Assembly (NCBI RefSeq): GCF_004023665.1
Contig: NZ_SAUF01000001.1
Location: 1,226,501 to 1,290,500, forward strand
Reading direction: 5' to 3'
From: Afifella aestuarii
Lineage (GTDB): Bacteria > Pseudomonadota > Alphaproteobacteria > Rhizobiales > Afifellaceae
DNA: 64,000 nt
Below are positions 1 through 8,559 of this stretch, piece by piece. Numbering within the stretch: the first letter of the stretch is position 1; every line of letters begins with the position of its first letter. The notes below the pieces were generated by a model. That model saw only the letters and a list, made by a program, of their open reading frames with translations. It did not search any database and was not told where the DNA came from. The position numbers were made by a program, and so were the translations under genes.

Positions 1-1183
1 AGGCGCCGAGCGGGCCGCCCACCTGCACCGCCTTGACCGGGCGGCCGCTTCTCGTGCCGCCGCCGATCTCGTCGACGAGCTCGTGCAAGGTGAGGCCGAA
101 GGCGATCTCGAAGAGGCCGCCATTCTTGACGTTGCCGGCGATCTGAATGGGGATCGTGCCGTGCGAATGGCCGACGCCGAAATCGCGAAAGAATTCCGGC
201 CCGTGGTCGAGGATCGCCGGTACGGTCGCAAGCGAGATGACGTTGTTGACGACGGTCGGGCGGCCGAGAAAGCCCTCATGGGCGGGAAGCGGCGGCTTCG
301 CGCGCACGACGCCGCGCTTGCCTTCCAGGCTGTTCAGAAGCGAGGTTTCCTCGCCGCAGACATAGGCGCCGGCGCCCATGCGGATTTCCATGTCGAAGGC
401 GTGGCCGGAGCCCAGAATGTCGGGGCCGAGAAAGCCGTGGCTGCGGGCAATGGCGATCGCGTCGCGCATCGTTGCGATGGCATGCGGATATTCGGAGCGG
501 GTGTAGACGTAGCCGCGCGTCGCGCCGGTGGCGAGACCCGCGATCACCATGCCCTCGATCAGCATGAAGGGGTCGCCCTCCATGATCATGCGATCGGAAT
601 AGGTGCCGCTGTCGCCCTCGTCGGCGTTGCAGACGATGTATTTCTGCTCGCCTTTCGCCTCGGCGACGGTCTTCCACTTGATGCCGGTCGGAAAGCCGGC
701 GCCGCCGCGACCGCGAAGACCCGACGTGATCATCGTCTCGACGATCTCTTCGGGCGTCATCATGACGGCATTGCGCAGCCCCTTCAGACCGCCATGCGCC
801 TCGTAATCGGCCGGATCGAGCGGATCGATGATGCCGCAGCGCGCGAAGGTGAGGCGGGTCTGGCGGGCGAGGAAGGGAATTTCTTCCGTTTCGCCCTGGG
901 CGAGGGGGTGGTCGCCGCCGGACAGAAAACCCGCAGCGAAGAGGGAGGCGACGTCTTCGGGCGCGACGGGCCCATAGGCGAGGCGGCCGTCTTCGGTCGC
1001 GACCTCGACCATCGGCTCCAGGAAGAAGAGACCACGCGAGCCGTTGCGGATGAGACGGATGGCGAGACCGCGGGCTTCGGCCTCGCGGGCGATTTCGGCC
1101 GCGACCTTGTCGGCACCGAGCGCGAGCGCGCCGGCATCGCGCGGGACGTAGACCTTGATGGGGCCTTTTACGTGATCGGTCAT
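1..1183 (-). CDS. fdsB: NAD-dependent formate dehydrogenase, flavoprotein (beta) subunit, 3' end cut by window
   Basis: FdsB passes electrons from the molybdenum-containing FdsA subunit through FMN and an Fe-S cluster to NAD+ in the soluble cytoplasmic formate dehydrogenase. It is homologous to NuoF/HoxF. About 394 residues are visible from the ATG at 1183; the family is usually about 520, so the C-terminal Fe-S and NuoF_C part lies outside. Visible motifs are the Gly-rich NADH/FMN loop SGLRGRGGAGFPTGIKW, then CNADEGDSGTYSDR, and GAGAYVCGEETSLLNSLEG, all typical of complex-I 51-kDa-type subunits. The start overlaps the fdsG stop by 4 bp (ATGA), showing translational coupling. fdsA, fdsC and fdsD are expected next on this strand. 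Family assignment is firm; assignment to formate rests on pairing with FdsG and a LysR gene and lacks FdsA in view. Confidence 0.9.
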   Translation of the reverse strand, partial: MTDHVKGPIKVYVPRDAGALALGADKVAAEIAREAEARGLAIRLIRNGSRGLFFLEPMVEVATEDGRLAYGPVAPEDVASLFAAGFLSGGDHPLAQGETEEIPFLARQTRLTFARCGIIDPLDPADYEAHGGLKGLRNAVMMTPEEIVETMITSGLRGRGGAGFPTGIKWKTVAEAKGEQKYIVCNADEGDSGTYSDRMIMEGDPFMLIEGMVIAGLATGATRGYVYTRSEYPHAIATMRDAIAIARSHGFLGPDILGSGHAFDMEIRMGAGAYVCGEETSLLNSLEGKRGVVRAKPPLPAHEGFLGRPTVVNNVISLATVPAILDHGPEFFRDFGVGHSHGTIPIQIAGNVKNGGLFEIAFGLTLHELVDEIGGGTRSGRPVKAVQVGGPLGA

Positions 1184-1659
1184 CGCCGGGCCTCGTCGAG
1201 AAGCGGGGCGAGGCGGGTCTCGTCGAGGCGGCCGGTCACCTCGCCGTCGAGCATCGCGGCCGGGGCGCAGGAGCAGAGGCCGAGGCAGTAGACGGGTTCG
1301 AGCGTGACGGCGCCGTCGGGTGTCGTCTCATGCCAGTCGATGCCGAGGGCCGAGCGCACGCGGTCGGCGATTTTTTCGCCGCCCATCGACTGACAGGCCT
1401 CGGCGCGGCAGACCTTCAGCACATGGCGGCCGGAGGGGGTGTGGTGGAAGTCGGGATAGAAGCTGACGACGCCATGGACTTCGGCGCGGCTCAGATTGAG
1501 GCGGTTGGCGATGACCGGCACGGCCTCTTCCGGCACGCAGCCGAACTCTTCCTGGAGATCGTGCAGGATCGGCAGGAGGGGGCCTTCGAGGGCGGCGTTG
1601 GCATCGACGATCGCTGTGGCGCGGACGGCAATGTCCGCTGCGCCTGTCTGGGCAGTCAT
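1180..1659 (-). CDS. fdsG: NAD-dependent formate dehydrogenase, gamma subunit (NuoE-like)
   Basis: This 159-residue [2Fe-2S] subunit is the NuoE-like partner of FdsB. The ligand pattern is complete: a first cysteine pair in VCRAEACQSMGG (four residues between) and a second in YCLGLCSCAPA (three between). The N-terminal half, with HDLQEEFGCVPEEAVPVIA and GVVSFYPDFHHTPSG, is the conserved thioredoxin-like NuoE region. The ATG at 1659 is preferred because GGGAGGAAG sits just upstream of it; another ATG at 1671 would lie before that site and add four residues. The gene overlaps fdsB by 4 bp. It lies 121 bp downstream of a co-directional LysR gene, the usual arrangement of fds operons. Confidence 0.9.
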   Translation of the reverse strand: MTAQTGAADIAVRATAIVDANAALEGPLLPILHDLQEEFGCVPEEAVPVIANRLNLSRAEVHGVVSFYPDFHHTPSGRHVLKVCRAEACQSMGGEKIADRVRSALGIDWHETTPDGAVTLEPVYCLGLCSCAPAAMLDGEVTGRLDETRLAPLLDEARR

Positions 1660-1713
1660 TCTTCCTCCCATGGCCGGCGATTGTTTTTGCCGGATTTCTT
1701 ATTGCGGTAATTT

Positions 1714-1728
1714 TGACGCGCGACGTCA
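1714..1728. promoter_or_regulatory. Inverted repeat in the fds promoter region
   Basis: TGACG-N5-CGTCA is a perfect 5-bp-arm inverted repeat in the 121-bp spacer between the LysR gene stop and fdsG. Upstream, on the fds strand, a direct repeat of GATAAR occurs twice within 20 bp. These are candidate binding sites for the LysR regulator next door. No convincing -35/-10 pair was seen. Confidence 0.3.
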
Positions 1729-1780
1729 TGTCTTATCAATAGCTTTATCCCGTCGAGTGATCGGGAAAACCTATCGAGCG

Positions 1781-2692
1781 CTAGGCCGAGGGCCGTTTCT
1801 CTCGGGGCAGAAGCTGCGAAACCTTGCGGGCTTCGGCGAGAAGGGCGGCAAGAACCGGCGTGTGCGGCTCGCGGTAGGCGGCGACGAGGCCGATGCTTTC
1901 CGCGGCTTCCGGCTCCACGATCGGGATCGCCGTCAGATTGTCCAGGCGGCCGAAGGCGTCCACCAGCCGCCAGGGCATGACGCTCGACCAGCGGCCGGTG
2001 CGCACATGGGCGAAGAGGGTGATGACGGAGTTGGATTCGAGCGTCGGATCGGCGCTGGCGCCGGCCTCGCCCATCTTCTGATTGACGATGCGGCGGTTCT
2101 GCATGTCGGGCGTCAACAGGCAGAGCGGCGCGGCCGCCACCTCTTTCCAGGTGATGCTCGACTTGCCGGCATGCGGCCCGTCCGCCTGGGTGACGAAGGC
2201 GTAGCGTTCCTCGTAGAGCGGCACGGTGGTGACGCGGCCGAGCGGCTCGTTGTCGAGATAGGTGATGCCGACATCGATCTCGAGATTTTCCAGAAGCGAC
2301 AGGATCTCGACCGAATTGCGCGACAGGACGGTGAAGGTGATGCCGGGATGGGCCTCCGCAAAGGGCGCGGTCAGCTCGGCGACGGCGGAGAGCGCCGTCG
2401 GGATGGCGGCGATGCGCAGATGCCCGGAGAGGCCGTAGCGCGCAGTTCTCAGATCCTCCTGCATGGAGCGGACGTCGGCGACGATGCGGCGCGCCCATTC
2501 GAGCACCCGCTGGCCTTCCGGCGTCAGCCCCTGATAGCGCGAGCCGCGGCGCACCAGCATGACGCCGAACTGGTCTTCGAGCTGCTTGATGGCGGAGGAG
2601 AGCGTCGGCTGGGTGACGCGGCAATCCTCTGCGGCACGGCCGAAATGCTTCTCGCGGGCAAGCGCGATGAACATTTCCAGCTTGTCGATCAT
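1781..2692 (-). CDS. LysR-family transcriptional regulator, probably of the fds operon
   Basis: This 303-residue LysR protein has an N-terminal winged HTH (residues 1-60; FGRAAEDCRVTQPTLSSAIK is the recognition region) and a periplasmic-binding-like effector domain to about residue 295. The ATG at 2692 gives the usual LysR start MIDKLEMFIALAREKHFG; an upstream start at 2743 would add 17 Arg-rich residues of no family value. It lies immediately upstream of fdsG on the same strand, as FdsR does in known fds operons. Control of formate dehydrogenase is therefore inferred from position, not from a ligand motif. Confidence 0.85.
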   Translation of the reverse strand: MIDKLEMFIALAREKHFGRAAEDCRVTQPTLSSAIKQLEDQFGVMLVRRGSRYQGLTPEGQRVLEWARRIVADVRSMQEDLRTARYGLSGHLRIAAIPTALSAVAELTAPFAEAHPGITFTVLSRNSVEILSLLENLEIDVGITYLDNEPLGRVTTVPLYEERYAFVTQADGPHAGKSSITWKEVAAAPLCLLTPDMQNRRIVNQKMGEAGASADPTLESNSVITLFAHVRTGRWSSVMPWRLVDAFGRLDNLTAIPIVEPEAAESIGLVAAYREPHTPVLAALLAEARKVSQLLPREKRPSA

Positions 2693-2844
2693 GAGCGTCT
2701 CCCGCCGCCTTGCGGGTCTTCTGCCCGCCTGCGACGTGCCCACGATACAGGATGCGGGCGTTCTGGAAAGGCGTCCGGGCGACAGGCCCAGACGCGGGGC
2801 GGCAAAGCGGCCGGCTGCAAGGCCCGGCTATGGGCGGGAAAGAG

Positions 2845-2865
2845 GGCCGGGCGATGTGCCCGGCC
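2845..2865 (-). terminator. GC-rich hairpin downstream of the OFA transporter gene
   Basis: GGCCGGGC-GATGT-GCCCGGCC is a perfect 8-bp stem with a 5-nt loop just beyond the transporter stop (2876). There is no U-tract on the minus strand, so it may be a weak terminator or an mRNA 3'-end stabiliser. Confidence 0.4.
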
Positions 2866-2875
2866 GCAAGTCCCA

Positions 2876-4606
2876 TCATTCGGCGGCGGCGACGACGCGC
2901 CCTTCCACCTCTTCCGTCGTCTCGTCGATATGGTGCTTCTCGTGCACCGGACGGACGAGGGAATTGGCGATGAGCGCCAGCACCAGGAGCCCCGCCATGC
3001 AGTACATGGTGGTGTTGTAGAGGCTCGGCGTCGGATCGACGGTGCCGGCGGGGGCGATCTCCATCAGCCGTCCGATCGTCACCGTGTTGGCGGCGATCAG
3101 CTGGTCGAGCTGGTCGACGCCGGCACCAAATTTCTCCCGGAAGACGGAAGGATCGATGCGGGTCGCGAGATCGTGGATCGCGTTCGACAGGGACATTTCC
3201 CGCAGCTGCGTGATGGCGAGGGGCCCGAGAACGCCCGCCGTGCTCCAGGCCGTCAGAAGCCGCCCATGGATGCCGCCCACATATTTGGTGCCAAAAATGT
3301 CGGCGAGATAGGCGGGGATGGTGGCAAAGCCGCCGCCATACATGGTGAAGATGATCATCGTCGCGGCGTAGAACATGACGAGCCACGTCACCGCCGGATC
3401 GACGCTCACCTGCTGGGCCGCAAACGGGATCGACAGGTAGAGCAGCGTGCCGAGAACGAAGAAGCAATAATAGGTGTTCTTGCGGCCGATATAGTCCGAT
3501 GCCGAGGCCCAAAGGAAACGGCCGACCATGTTGAAGACCGAGATCATGAAGACGTAGGTCGCGGCGAAGGCGGAATTCACGATCAGGGGCAGGGTGGTGC
3601 CAAAAATCTCCGTCATCATGGTTTTGGCGACGCCGATGACGCCGATGCCGGCCGTGACGTTGAAGCACAGCACGATCCACAGAAGATAGAATTGCGGCGT
3701 CTTCAGCGCCTGGTCGATGTGGACGTCGTTGTCGGAGATCATCTTGCGCTGTGCGACGTGCGCGGCGGCCGGCTCCCAACCCTCCGGCTTCCAGCCCTCC
3801 CGCGGCACGCGGTAGGAGAAGGAGGCGATCACCATGACGACGAAATAGACGATGCCGAGGGTGAAGAAGGTCATTGCGGCGCCGGTGTTGCCGGTGCCGG
3901 CGACATAGATGCCGGGCTCGATGGCGACGGAGGCTGCGGCGACCTGCTTGGCGCCGGCGACGACGACCTCGACCATCTGGCCGTTGACCTCGGCCATGCG
4001 GCGACCGCCTTCGGTGACGAGGGAGACGGCGCTTTCCGGCCCGAGATAGGTCGGAACCTCATAGAAGGTGCGCAGCAGAAATTCCTTGATCGGCGTGGCG
4101 ATCATGGCGCCGCCGCCAAAGCCCATAATGGCCATGCCGGTCGCCATGCCGCGCCGGTCCGGGAACCAGCGGATCAGGGTCGAGACGGGCGAGACATAGC
4201 CGAGGCCGAGGCCGCAGCCGCCGATGACGCCGTAGCCGAGATAGACGAGCCAGAGCTGGTGGGTGACGATGCCGAGGCCGCCGACGATGAAGCCGCCGCC
4301 CCAGCAGAGCGCGGCGACGACGCCGACCATGCGCGGGCCGACCTCTTCGAGCCACTTGCCGGCCAAGGCCGCGGCAAGGCCCAGAAAGACGATGGCGACG
4401 GAGAAGATCCAGACGACGGATTGCAGGCTCCAATCGCCGGCGGAGGCGGCGACGACGCCGAATTCACGCGTCAGCGGCGGGTTGAAGATACTCCAGGCAT
4501 AGACGGAGCCGATGCACAGATGGATGGCGATCGAGGCCGGCGGAACCTTCCAACGGTTGAAGTTCTCGCCGGCGACGATGTGTTCCTTCTTGAGGCTGTC
4601 GAACAT
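2876..4606 (-). CDS. OFA-family MFS transporter (oxalate/formate antiporter type)
   Basis: A 576-residue inner-membrane major facilitator with about 12 membrane segments. The first segment carries IHLCIGSVYAWSIFNPPLTR, the hallmark start of the OFA family (oxalate/formate and related monocarboxylates). The MFS loop 2-3 motif appears degenerate around RWFPDRRGMATGMAIMGFGGG. A non-membrane insertion lies at roughly residues 165-215, making the protein longer than the usual 420-450. The ATG at 4606 is chosen because GGGAGG lies about 9 bp upstream and the protein then starts MFDSLKKEHIVAG; the frame is open a further 74 Arg-rich residues upstream without homology. It is preceded by a sigma-54 promoter and paired palindromes and by a two-component system, and followed by the fds operon. 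Formate or another short carboxylate is a reasonable substrate, but unproven. Confidence 0.85.
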   Translation of the reverse strand: MFDSLKKEHIVAGENFNRWKVPPASIAIHLCIGSVYAWSIFNPPLTREFGVVAASAGDWSLQSVVWIFSVAIVFLGLAAALAGKWLEEVGPRMVGVVAALCWGGGFIVGGLGIVTHQLWLVYLGYGVIGGCGLGLGYVSPVSTLIRWFPDRRGMATGMAIMGFGGGAMIATPIKEFLLRTFYEVPTYLGPESAVSLVTEGGRRMAEVNGQMVEVVVAGAKQVAAASVAIEPGIYVAGTGNTGAAMTFFTLGIVYFVVMVIASFSYRVPREGWKPEGWEPAAAHVAQRKMISDNDVHIDQALKTPQFYLLWIVLCFNVTAGIGVIGVAKTMMTEIFGTTLPLIVNSAFAATYVFMISVFNMVGRFLWASASDYIGRKNTYYCFFVLGTLLYLSIPFAAQQVSVDPAVTWLVMFYAATMIIFTMYGGGFATIPAYLADIFGTKYVGGIHGRLLTAWSTAGVLGPLAITQLREMSLSNAIHDLATRIDPSVFREKFGAGVDQLDQLIAANTVTIGRLMEIAPAGTVDPTPSLYNTTMYCMAGLLVLALIANSLVRPVHEKHHIDETTEEVEGRVVAAAE

Positions 4607-4752
4607 GTCGCGATTTTCCCTCCCGGGCTCGCCCCGCCGCGCCGCGTGATCGCGGTCTTTCGGCAAGTGAGCGCCCCTTGTCGTTTCCTCCCTGCGCGGA
4701 GCATGGCCGCGCAGCGCCCGCCCGTTTTTTCGGCGTGGCGTGAGGACGCTAC

Positions 4753-4767
4753 GCAAGAGGGATGCCA
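4753..4767 (-). promoter_or_regulatory. Sigma-54 (RpoN) promoter of the OFA transporter gene
   Basis: Read on the minus strand this is TGGCATCCCTCTTGC: GG and GC are exactly 10 nt apart and the match to TGGCAC-N5-TTGC is 9 of 10. It lies 146 bp before the transporter ATG and is co-directional with it. The adjacent regulator at 6978-8489 is a sigma-54 activator with an intact GAFTGA loop. Confidence 0.75.
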
Positions 4768-4819
4768 GAGCGGGGGAGGCGAGAAAGCCGCGGTTTTCAG
4801 GGAGTCCTGTCGAGGGGCA

Positions 4820-4838
4820 GAGGGACAAAACGTCCCTC
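4820..4838. promoter_or_regulatory. Upstream activator site 1 for the sigma-54 activator
   Basis: GAGGGACAAAACGTCCCTC is a perfect inverted repeat (7-bp arms, 5-nt spacer). It lies 53 bp upstream of the sigma-54 promoter and shares a GGACAAA-N2-GTC core with a second site 43 bp away. Placement and duplication fit an enhancer for the neighbouring NtrC-type regulator. Confidence 0.6.
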
Positions 4839-4862
4839 GGGCGGGAAGAGACGTCAGCAAAA

Positions 4863-4881
4863 ATAGGACAAATTGTCTCTG
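4863..4881. promoter_or_regulatory. Upstream activator site 2 for the sigma-54 activator
   Basis: ATAGGACAAATTGTCTCTG matches site 1 at 12 of 19 positions, including GGACAAA and GTC, and contains the dyad GACA-AAT-TGTC. Centre-to-centre spacing to site 1 is 43 bp, about four helical turns, placing both on the same DNA face. Confidence 0.55.
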
Positions 4882-4916
4882 TGACGCCGAGTTTGCAGCG
4901 GGGTGATCTGGTGCCG

Positions 4917-6962
4917 TTAGCGCGCTTCGGGGAGCCAGATCACGAAAGTCGTGCCTTCGCCCGGCGTGCTTGTGACCGTCAGGGAGCCGCCCTGCTGAAC
5001 GATCAGCGTCTGGCTGATCGAGAGGCCGAGGCCGGTGCCCTCCTGGCGCTTGGTGGTGAAGAAGGGATCGAAGATTTTCGACAGCACCTCCGGAGGGATG
5101 CCGGTGCCGGTGTCTTCGATCGCGATCTGAATGCCCGGCGTGCCGTCGCGATCCGTATCGGATGTCGTAATCGTCAGCCGGCCGCCGTCCGGCATGGCGT
5201 GGATGGCGTTGACGATGAGGTTGACCAGCACCTGCTGCAGCTCGGTGCGGTTCATGAGGACGAGGCGGGTGGCGGTGTCGCGGCGCGCGACCTCTATCTC
5301 CGCCTTGTTGAGGAGATGCTGGACGAGAGGCAGGCAGTCGGCGACGACATCGGCGGGGGCGTGGCTCTCGACGAAGCCCGCATATTCCTCCGGCCGGGCG
5401 AATTGCAGGAGTTTCGTCACGATCTGGCCGATGCGGTCGATCTGTTCGTCGATGAGGCGGATCTCCGTTTCGGCCGGGGCGGCCGCGTCGCCGAGGATCG
5501 AGCGCATGACTTCGAGATTGCCCTGCATGACGGCGACGGGATTGTTGATCTCGTGGGCGACGCCCGCGGTGATCTCGCCGATGGCCGCGAGCTTTTCCGA
5601 CATGATGAGCTGTTTCGTCGTCGCCTCGAGCTGGCGGTTCGCTTCGCTCAGCTCGCGCGTGCGGTCCGCGACGCGGGCGTTGAGCTCCTCGTTCCAGGAG
5701 CGGAGTTGCCGGTCGCGCTCCTGCACCTGATCGAGAAGCCCGTCGAGATGGGCGGCGACGCGGGCGATCTCGTCTTCATTGTCGGGAAGGGCGGTGCGGG
5801 CGCTCATATCGCCGGCCTCGACCTTGGAGATCGTCTCCGTCATGCGCTCCAAGGGGCGGAAGACAGAGCCCGCCCAGCGCAGGAAGAGCGGCACGCTCAA
5901 GGCGGTGACGGCGGCGAAGGCGGCGATGAGGGTGAGAAGCGAGACGAGCTTGGTGCGCTGAAAAGGCGCTTCCAGGAAGCCGACATAGAGCATGCCGACG
6001 CGGCGCCCGAAACTGTCGGTGATCGGCTCGTAGGCGGAGATGTACCAGTCGTTGACGACGAAGGCGCTGTCGAGCCAGACGCGGCCTTCGCCGAGAACGG
6101 CGGAACGCACGGCGGCGGAGACGCGGGTGCCGAGGGCGCGCTTGTCCTCAAAAAGCCGGACATTGGTGGAGACGCGCACATCGTCGAGGAAAAGGGTCGC
6201 CGTGCCCTGGCTGCCGGCGGGCAGGCTCTCCTCGCGGTAGACGAGGTCGTTGATCGTATCGATGAAGACGAGGTTCTGGTTGAGGAGGAGGCCGCCGACG
6301 AGGGCGGCGGGGCCCTGGCCGGGCAGGCGCACGGGGCTTGCCGAATGCACGACCATGCCGCGGGTTTCGGCCGTCTTGTCGGTCGGCACGGCGTTGGGCG
6401 TGTCGACGAGGGGAAGGCGCGCCTGCGCGGCAAGCGCCGGCGAAATGGCGGCGAGCTCGTCGCCGGAAAAGATGTCGATTGCCGTCGTGGGTTTGCCGGC
6501 AAGGGCGCTTTGGACGACCGGCCGGTCGCCGGAAAGGTTCGGGGCTGCGCCGGACGGGGAAGTGGCGCGCACGCCGTCGCCGGCGCTGACGAGATAGAGA
6601 AAATCGAGGCCGAGCGCCTTGCGGCTCTTCTCCAGATAGGCGGCGAGCGGAGCGGGGGCATCCGCCTCGATCACGTCCCGGAATTCGGCGGAGCGGCCGA
6701 GCGCGTCGATCTCGTCGCCTGTCGTCTCCAGGATGCGGTTGAAATACTGGTCGGCGATGGTGAGGTCGCCATGCACCTTCGACTTCAGAAGCTGGTCGAA
6801 TTTCGCGTTCCAGCGGACGATGGTGACGCCGAGAAGAAGCGGCAGGATGACGAAGGTCGGCAGGAGCGCGATCGCCAGGAGACGGAAGCGAACCGAGCGG
6901 TGCCGGCCGATCTTTTCGGGGCCGGGCCGCGCAAGGCCGGGCTGCGCCGGCTCCAAACTCAT
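4917..6962 (-). CDS. Membrane sensor histidine kinase with Cache-type periplasmic domain
   Basis: A 681-residue sensor kinase. TM1 is at about residues 27-48, followed by a roughly 300-residue periplasmic region of Cache type. TM2 (about 347-368) leads into HAMP (FRPLERMTETISKVEAGDM), then a short coiled coil. HisKA has the phospho-acceptor His in GEITAGVAHEINNPVAVMQG. HATPase_c shows the N box (VNLIVNAIHAMP), G1 (IEDTGTGIPPEVLSKIFDPF) and G2 (GTGLGLSIS). The start is 15 bp after the response-regulator stop, so the two are cotranscribed with the regulator first. The architecture resembles DctB/MctS-type carboxylate sensors. Control of the downstream OFA transporter is inferred from gene order and the sigma-54 elements between them. 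Confidence 0.9.
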   Translation of the reverse strand: MSLEPAQPGLARPGPEKIGRHRSVRFRLLAIALLPTFVILPLLLGVTIVRWNAKFDQLLKSKVHGDLTIADQYFNRILETTGDEIDALGRSAEFRDVIEADAPAPLAAYLEKSRKALGLDFLYLVSAGDGVRATSPSGAAPNLSGDRPVVQSALAGKPTTAIDIFSGDELAAISPALAAQARLPLVDTPNAVPTDKTAETRGMVVHSASPVRLPGQGPAALVGGLLLNQNLVFIDTINDLVYREESLPAGSQGTATLFLDDVRVSTNVRLFEDKRALGTRVSAAVRSAVLGEGRVWLDSAFVVNDWYISAYEPITDSFGRRVGMLYVGFLEAPFQRTKLVSLLTLIAAFAAVTALSVPLFLRWAGSVFRPLERMTETISKVEAGDMSARTALPDNEDEIARVAAHLDGLLDQVQERDRQLRSWNEELNARVADRTRELSEANRQLEATTKQLIMSEKLAAIGEITAGVAHEINNPVAVMQGNLEVMRSILGDAAAPAETEIRLIDEQIDRIGQIVTKLLQFARPEEYAGFVESHAPADVVADCLPLVQHLLNKAEIEVARRDTATRLVLMNRTELQQVLVNLIVNAIHAMPDGGRLTITTSDTDRDGTPGIQIAIEDTGTGIPPEVLSKIFDPFFTTKRQEGTGLGLSISQTLIVQQGGSLTVTSTPGEGTTFVIWLPEAR

Positions 6963-6977
6963 CTCAGCGGCCCCAGC

Positions 6978-8489
6978 TCAGATATTCCAGGCTGAGCATT
7001 TGCGGTCGATGGTCTTGCGCGAGATGCCGAGGCGGCGGGCGGCCTCGGCGCGGTTGCCGCCGGTCGCTTCCAGAACGCGCAGGATATGGCGGCGCTCCAC
7101 CTCTTCGAGCGCTTCTCCGGGCGCGCCGGCGATTTCGGGGGAAGGGGCGCTTTCCGCGCCGGGGGCGGGATCGCCGCGAAATTCCGGCGGGAAGCGACCG
7201 AGGATGAGCGAGCGTTCGATGAGGTTTCTGAGCTCGCGGACATTGCCGGGCCAGTCATAGGCGGCGAGGCCCGCGCGCACGGCGGCATCGATTTCGACCG
7301 GGGGCATGCCGAGCTGCTTCGACAGGCGCTGCATGAAGAGGGTGGCGAGCTCGATCACGTCCTCGCCGCGGGCGGCGAGCGGCGGCATGGCGATCTGCAT
7401 GACGTTGATGCGGTAGAAGAGGTCGGTGCGGAAACGGCCCTCTTCGACGGCGGTTTCGAGGTCGGCATTGGTGGCGAAGATGAAGCGCACATCGACTGGC
7501 ACTTCGCGCTCCGAGCCGACCGGGCGCACGCGCCGGTCTTCGATCGTGCGCAGGAGCTTGCTCTGCATGGGAAGCGGCAGTTCGGCGATCTCGTCGAGAA
7601 AGAGCGTGCCGCCATGGGCATGGATGAAGAGGCCCTCGCGGCCCGCATCGGCGCCGGTGAAGGCGCCTTTCAGGTGGCCGAAAAGCTCCGCCTCCAGCAT
7701 GTCGGTCGGCATGGCGGCGCAGTTGACGGCGACGAAGGGCTTGTCGGCGCGCTCGGAGAGGGCGTGGATGGAGCGGGCCGCCACCTCCTTGCCCGTGCCG
7801 GACTGGCCGGTGATGAGAACCGAGGTCGGCAGGGGCGCGACGCGGGCGATGGTGTCGCGCACCTCGCCGATGCCGGCGGAATGGCCGATCAGCTTGTCGC
7901 GCAGCAGCATGTGATCGGCGGTGGAGCGCAATTCGTGGCGCAGGACATGGATTTCGCGCTGCAGACGGATGCGGTCGAGGCAGCGCGCGACGGCGTTGAG
8001 GATCTGGTTGGAGCGAAAGGGTTTCAGGACAAAATCGACGGCGCCGGCGCGCAGCGCCTGGATGGCGGTTTCGAGATCGGCATAGGCGGTGATCAGGATC
8101 GCATCGGCGAAAAGGCCGATCTCGCGCTGTTCCGTCAGCCATTCGACGCCGCTCTTGCCGGGCATGATGTTGTCGAGAATGACGACGTCGAAATGGTGCT
8201 CGTCGAGCCTTTTGGAGGCTTCGGCGGTGTCGGCCGCCTCTTCCAGGCGCTTGCAGCGGGGCTTCAGCGTGCGGACGAGAAAATTGCGCATGCCCGGCTC
8301 GTCGTCGACGACGAGGATCGAGGCTTGGGCGAGCCAGGGCCCGAATTCGGGAACGCGCGGCGCAGGCTCAACGCTGCGCGCGACCGTGACGCTCATGGGG
8401 CGAGGCTCATGGACGGTCCTCAAGAGGGTTTCCTCGGTTTCTCGCGAGGATGGACCCCCGAGAGAAATCGTTTTCTTGTTTGGAGCCAT
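6978..8489 (-). CDS. Sigma-54-dependent response regulator (NtrC/DctD type)
   Basis: Domains in order: receiver ([18 protein letters not shown], phospho-acceptor Asp in [10 protein letters not shown], conserved Lys in FVLKPF); AAA+ sigma-54 interaction domain with Walker A GQSGTGKE, the sigma-54-contact loop GAFTGA and Walker [11 protein letters not shown]-terminal Fis-type HTH ([20 protein letters not shown]). It should activate RNA polymerase-sigma-54 when phosphorylated by the kinase encoded 15 bp downstream. The only matching sigma-54 promoter found nearby precedes the OFA transporter. The start is uncertain: ATG at 8489 (used, 503 residues), or ATG at 8396, which leaves 26 residues before the receiver. 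Confidence 0.92.
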   Translation of the reverse strand: MAPNKKTISLGGPSSRETEETLLRTVHEPRPMSVTVARSVEPAPRVPEFGPWLAQASILVVDDEPGMRNFLVRTLKPRCKRLEEAADTAEASKRLDEHHFDVVILDNIMPGKSGVEWLTEQREIGLFADAILITAYADLETAIQALRAGAVDFVLKPFRSNQILNAVARCLDRIRLQREIHVLRHELRSTADHMLLRDKLIGHSAGIGEVRDTIARVAPLPTSVLITGQSGTGKEVAARSIHALSERADKPFVAVNCAAMPTDMLEAELFGHLKGAFTGADAGREGLFIHAHGGTLFLDEIAELPLPMQSKLLRTIEDRRVRPVGSEREVPVDVRFIFATNADLETAVEEGRFRTDLFYRINVMQIAMPPLAARGEDVIELATLFMQRLSKQLGMPPVEIDAAVRAGLAAYDWPGNVRELRNLIERSLILGRFPPEFRGDPAPGAESAPSPEIAGAPGEALEEVERRHILRVLEATGGNRAEAARRLGISRKTIDRKCSAWNI

Positions 8490-8559
8490 GATGGGCACAA
8501 GCCGGCCCGAATGCAAAGAGCGGGCGGACAGCGCCTGCGGATGCGGCTGCGGACGGTGG

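Noticed and set aside
1496-4906. 1136-codon open frame on the plus strand opposite fdsG, LysR and the OFA transporter
   Set aside because: It mirrors third-position GC bias of real minus-strand genes, is rich in His, Arg and Asp without any motif, and crosses several genuine gene boundaries.
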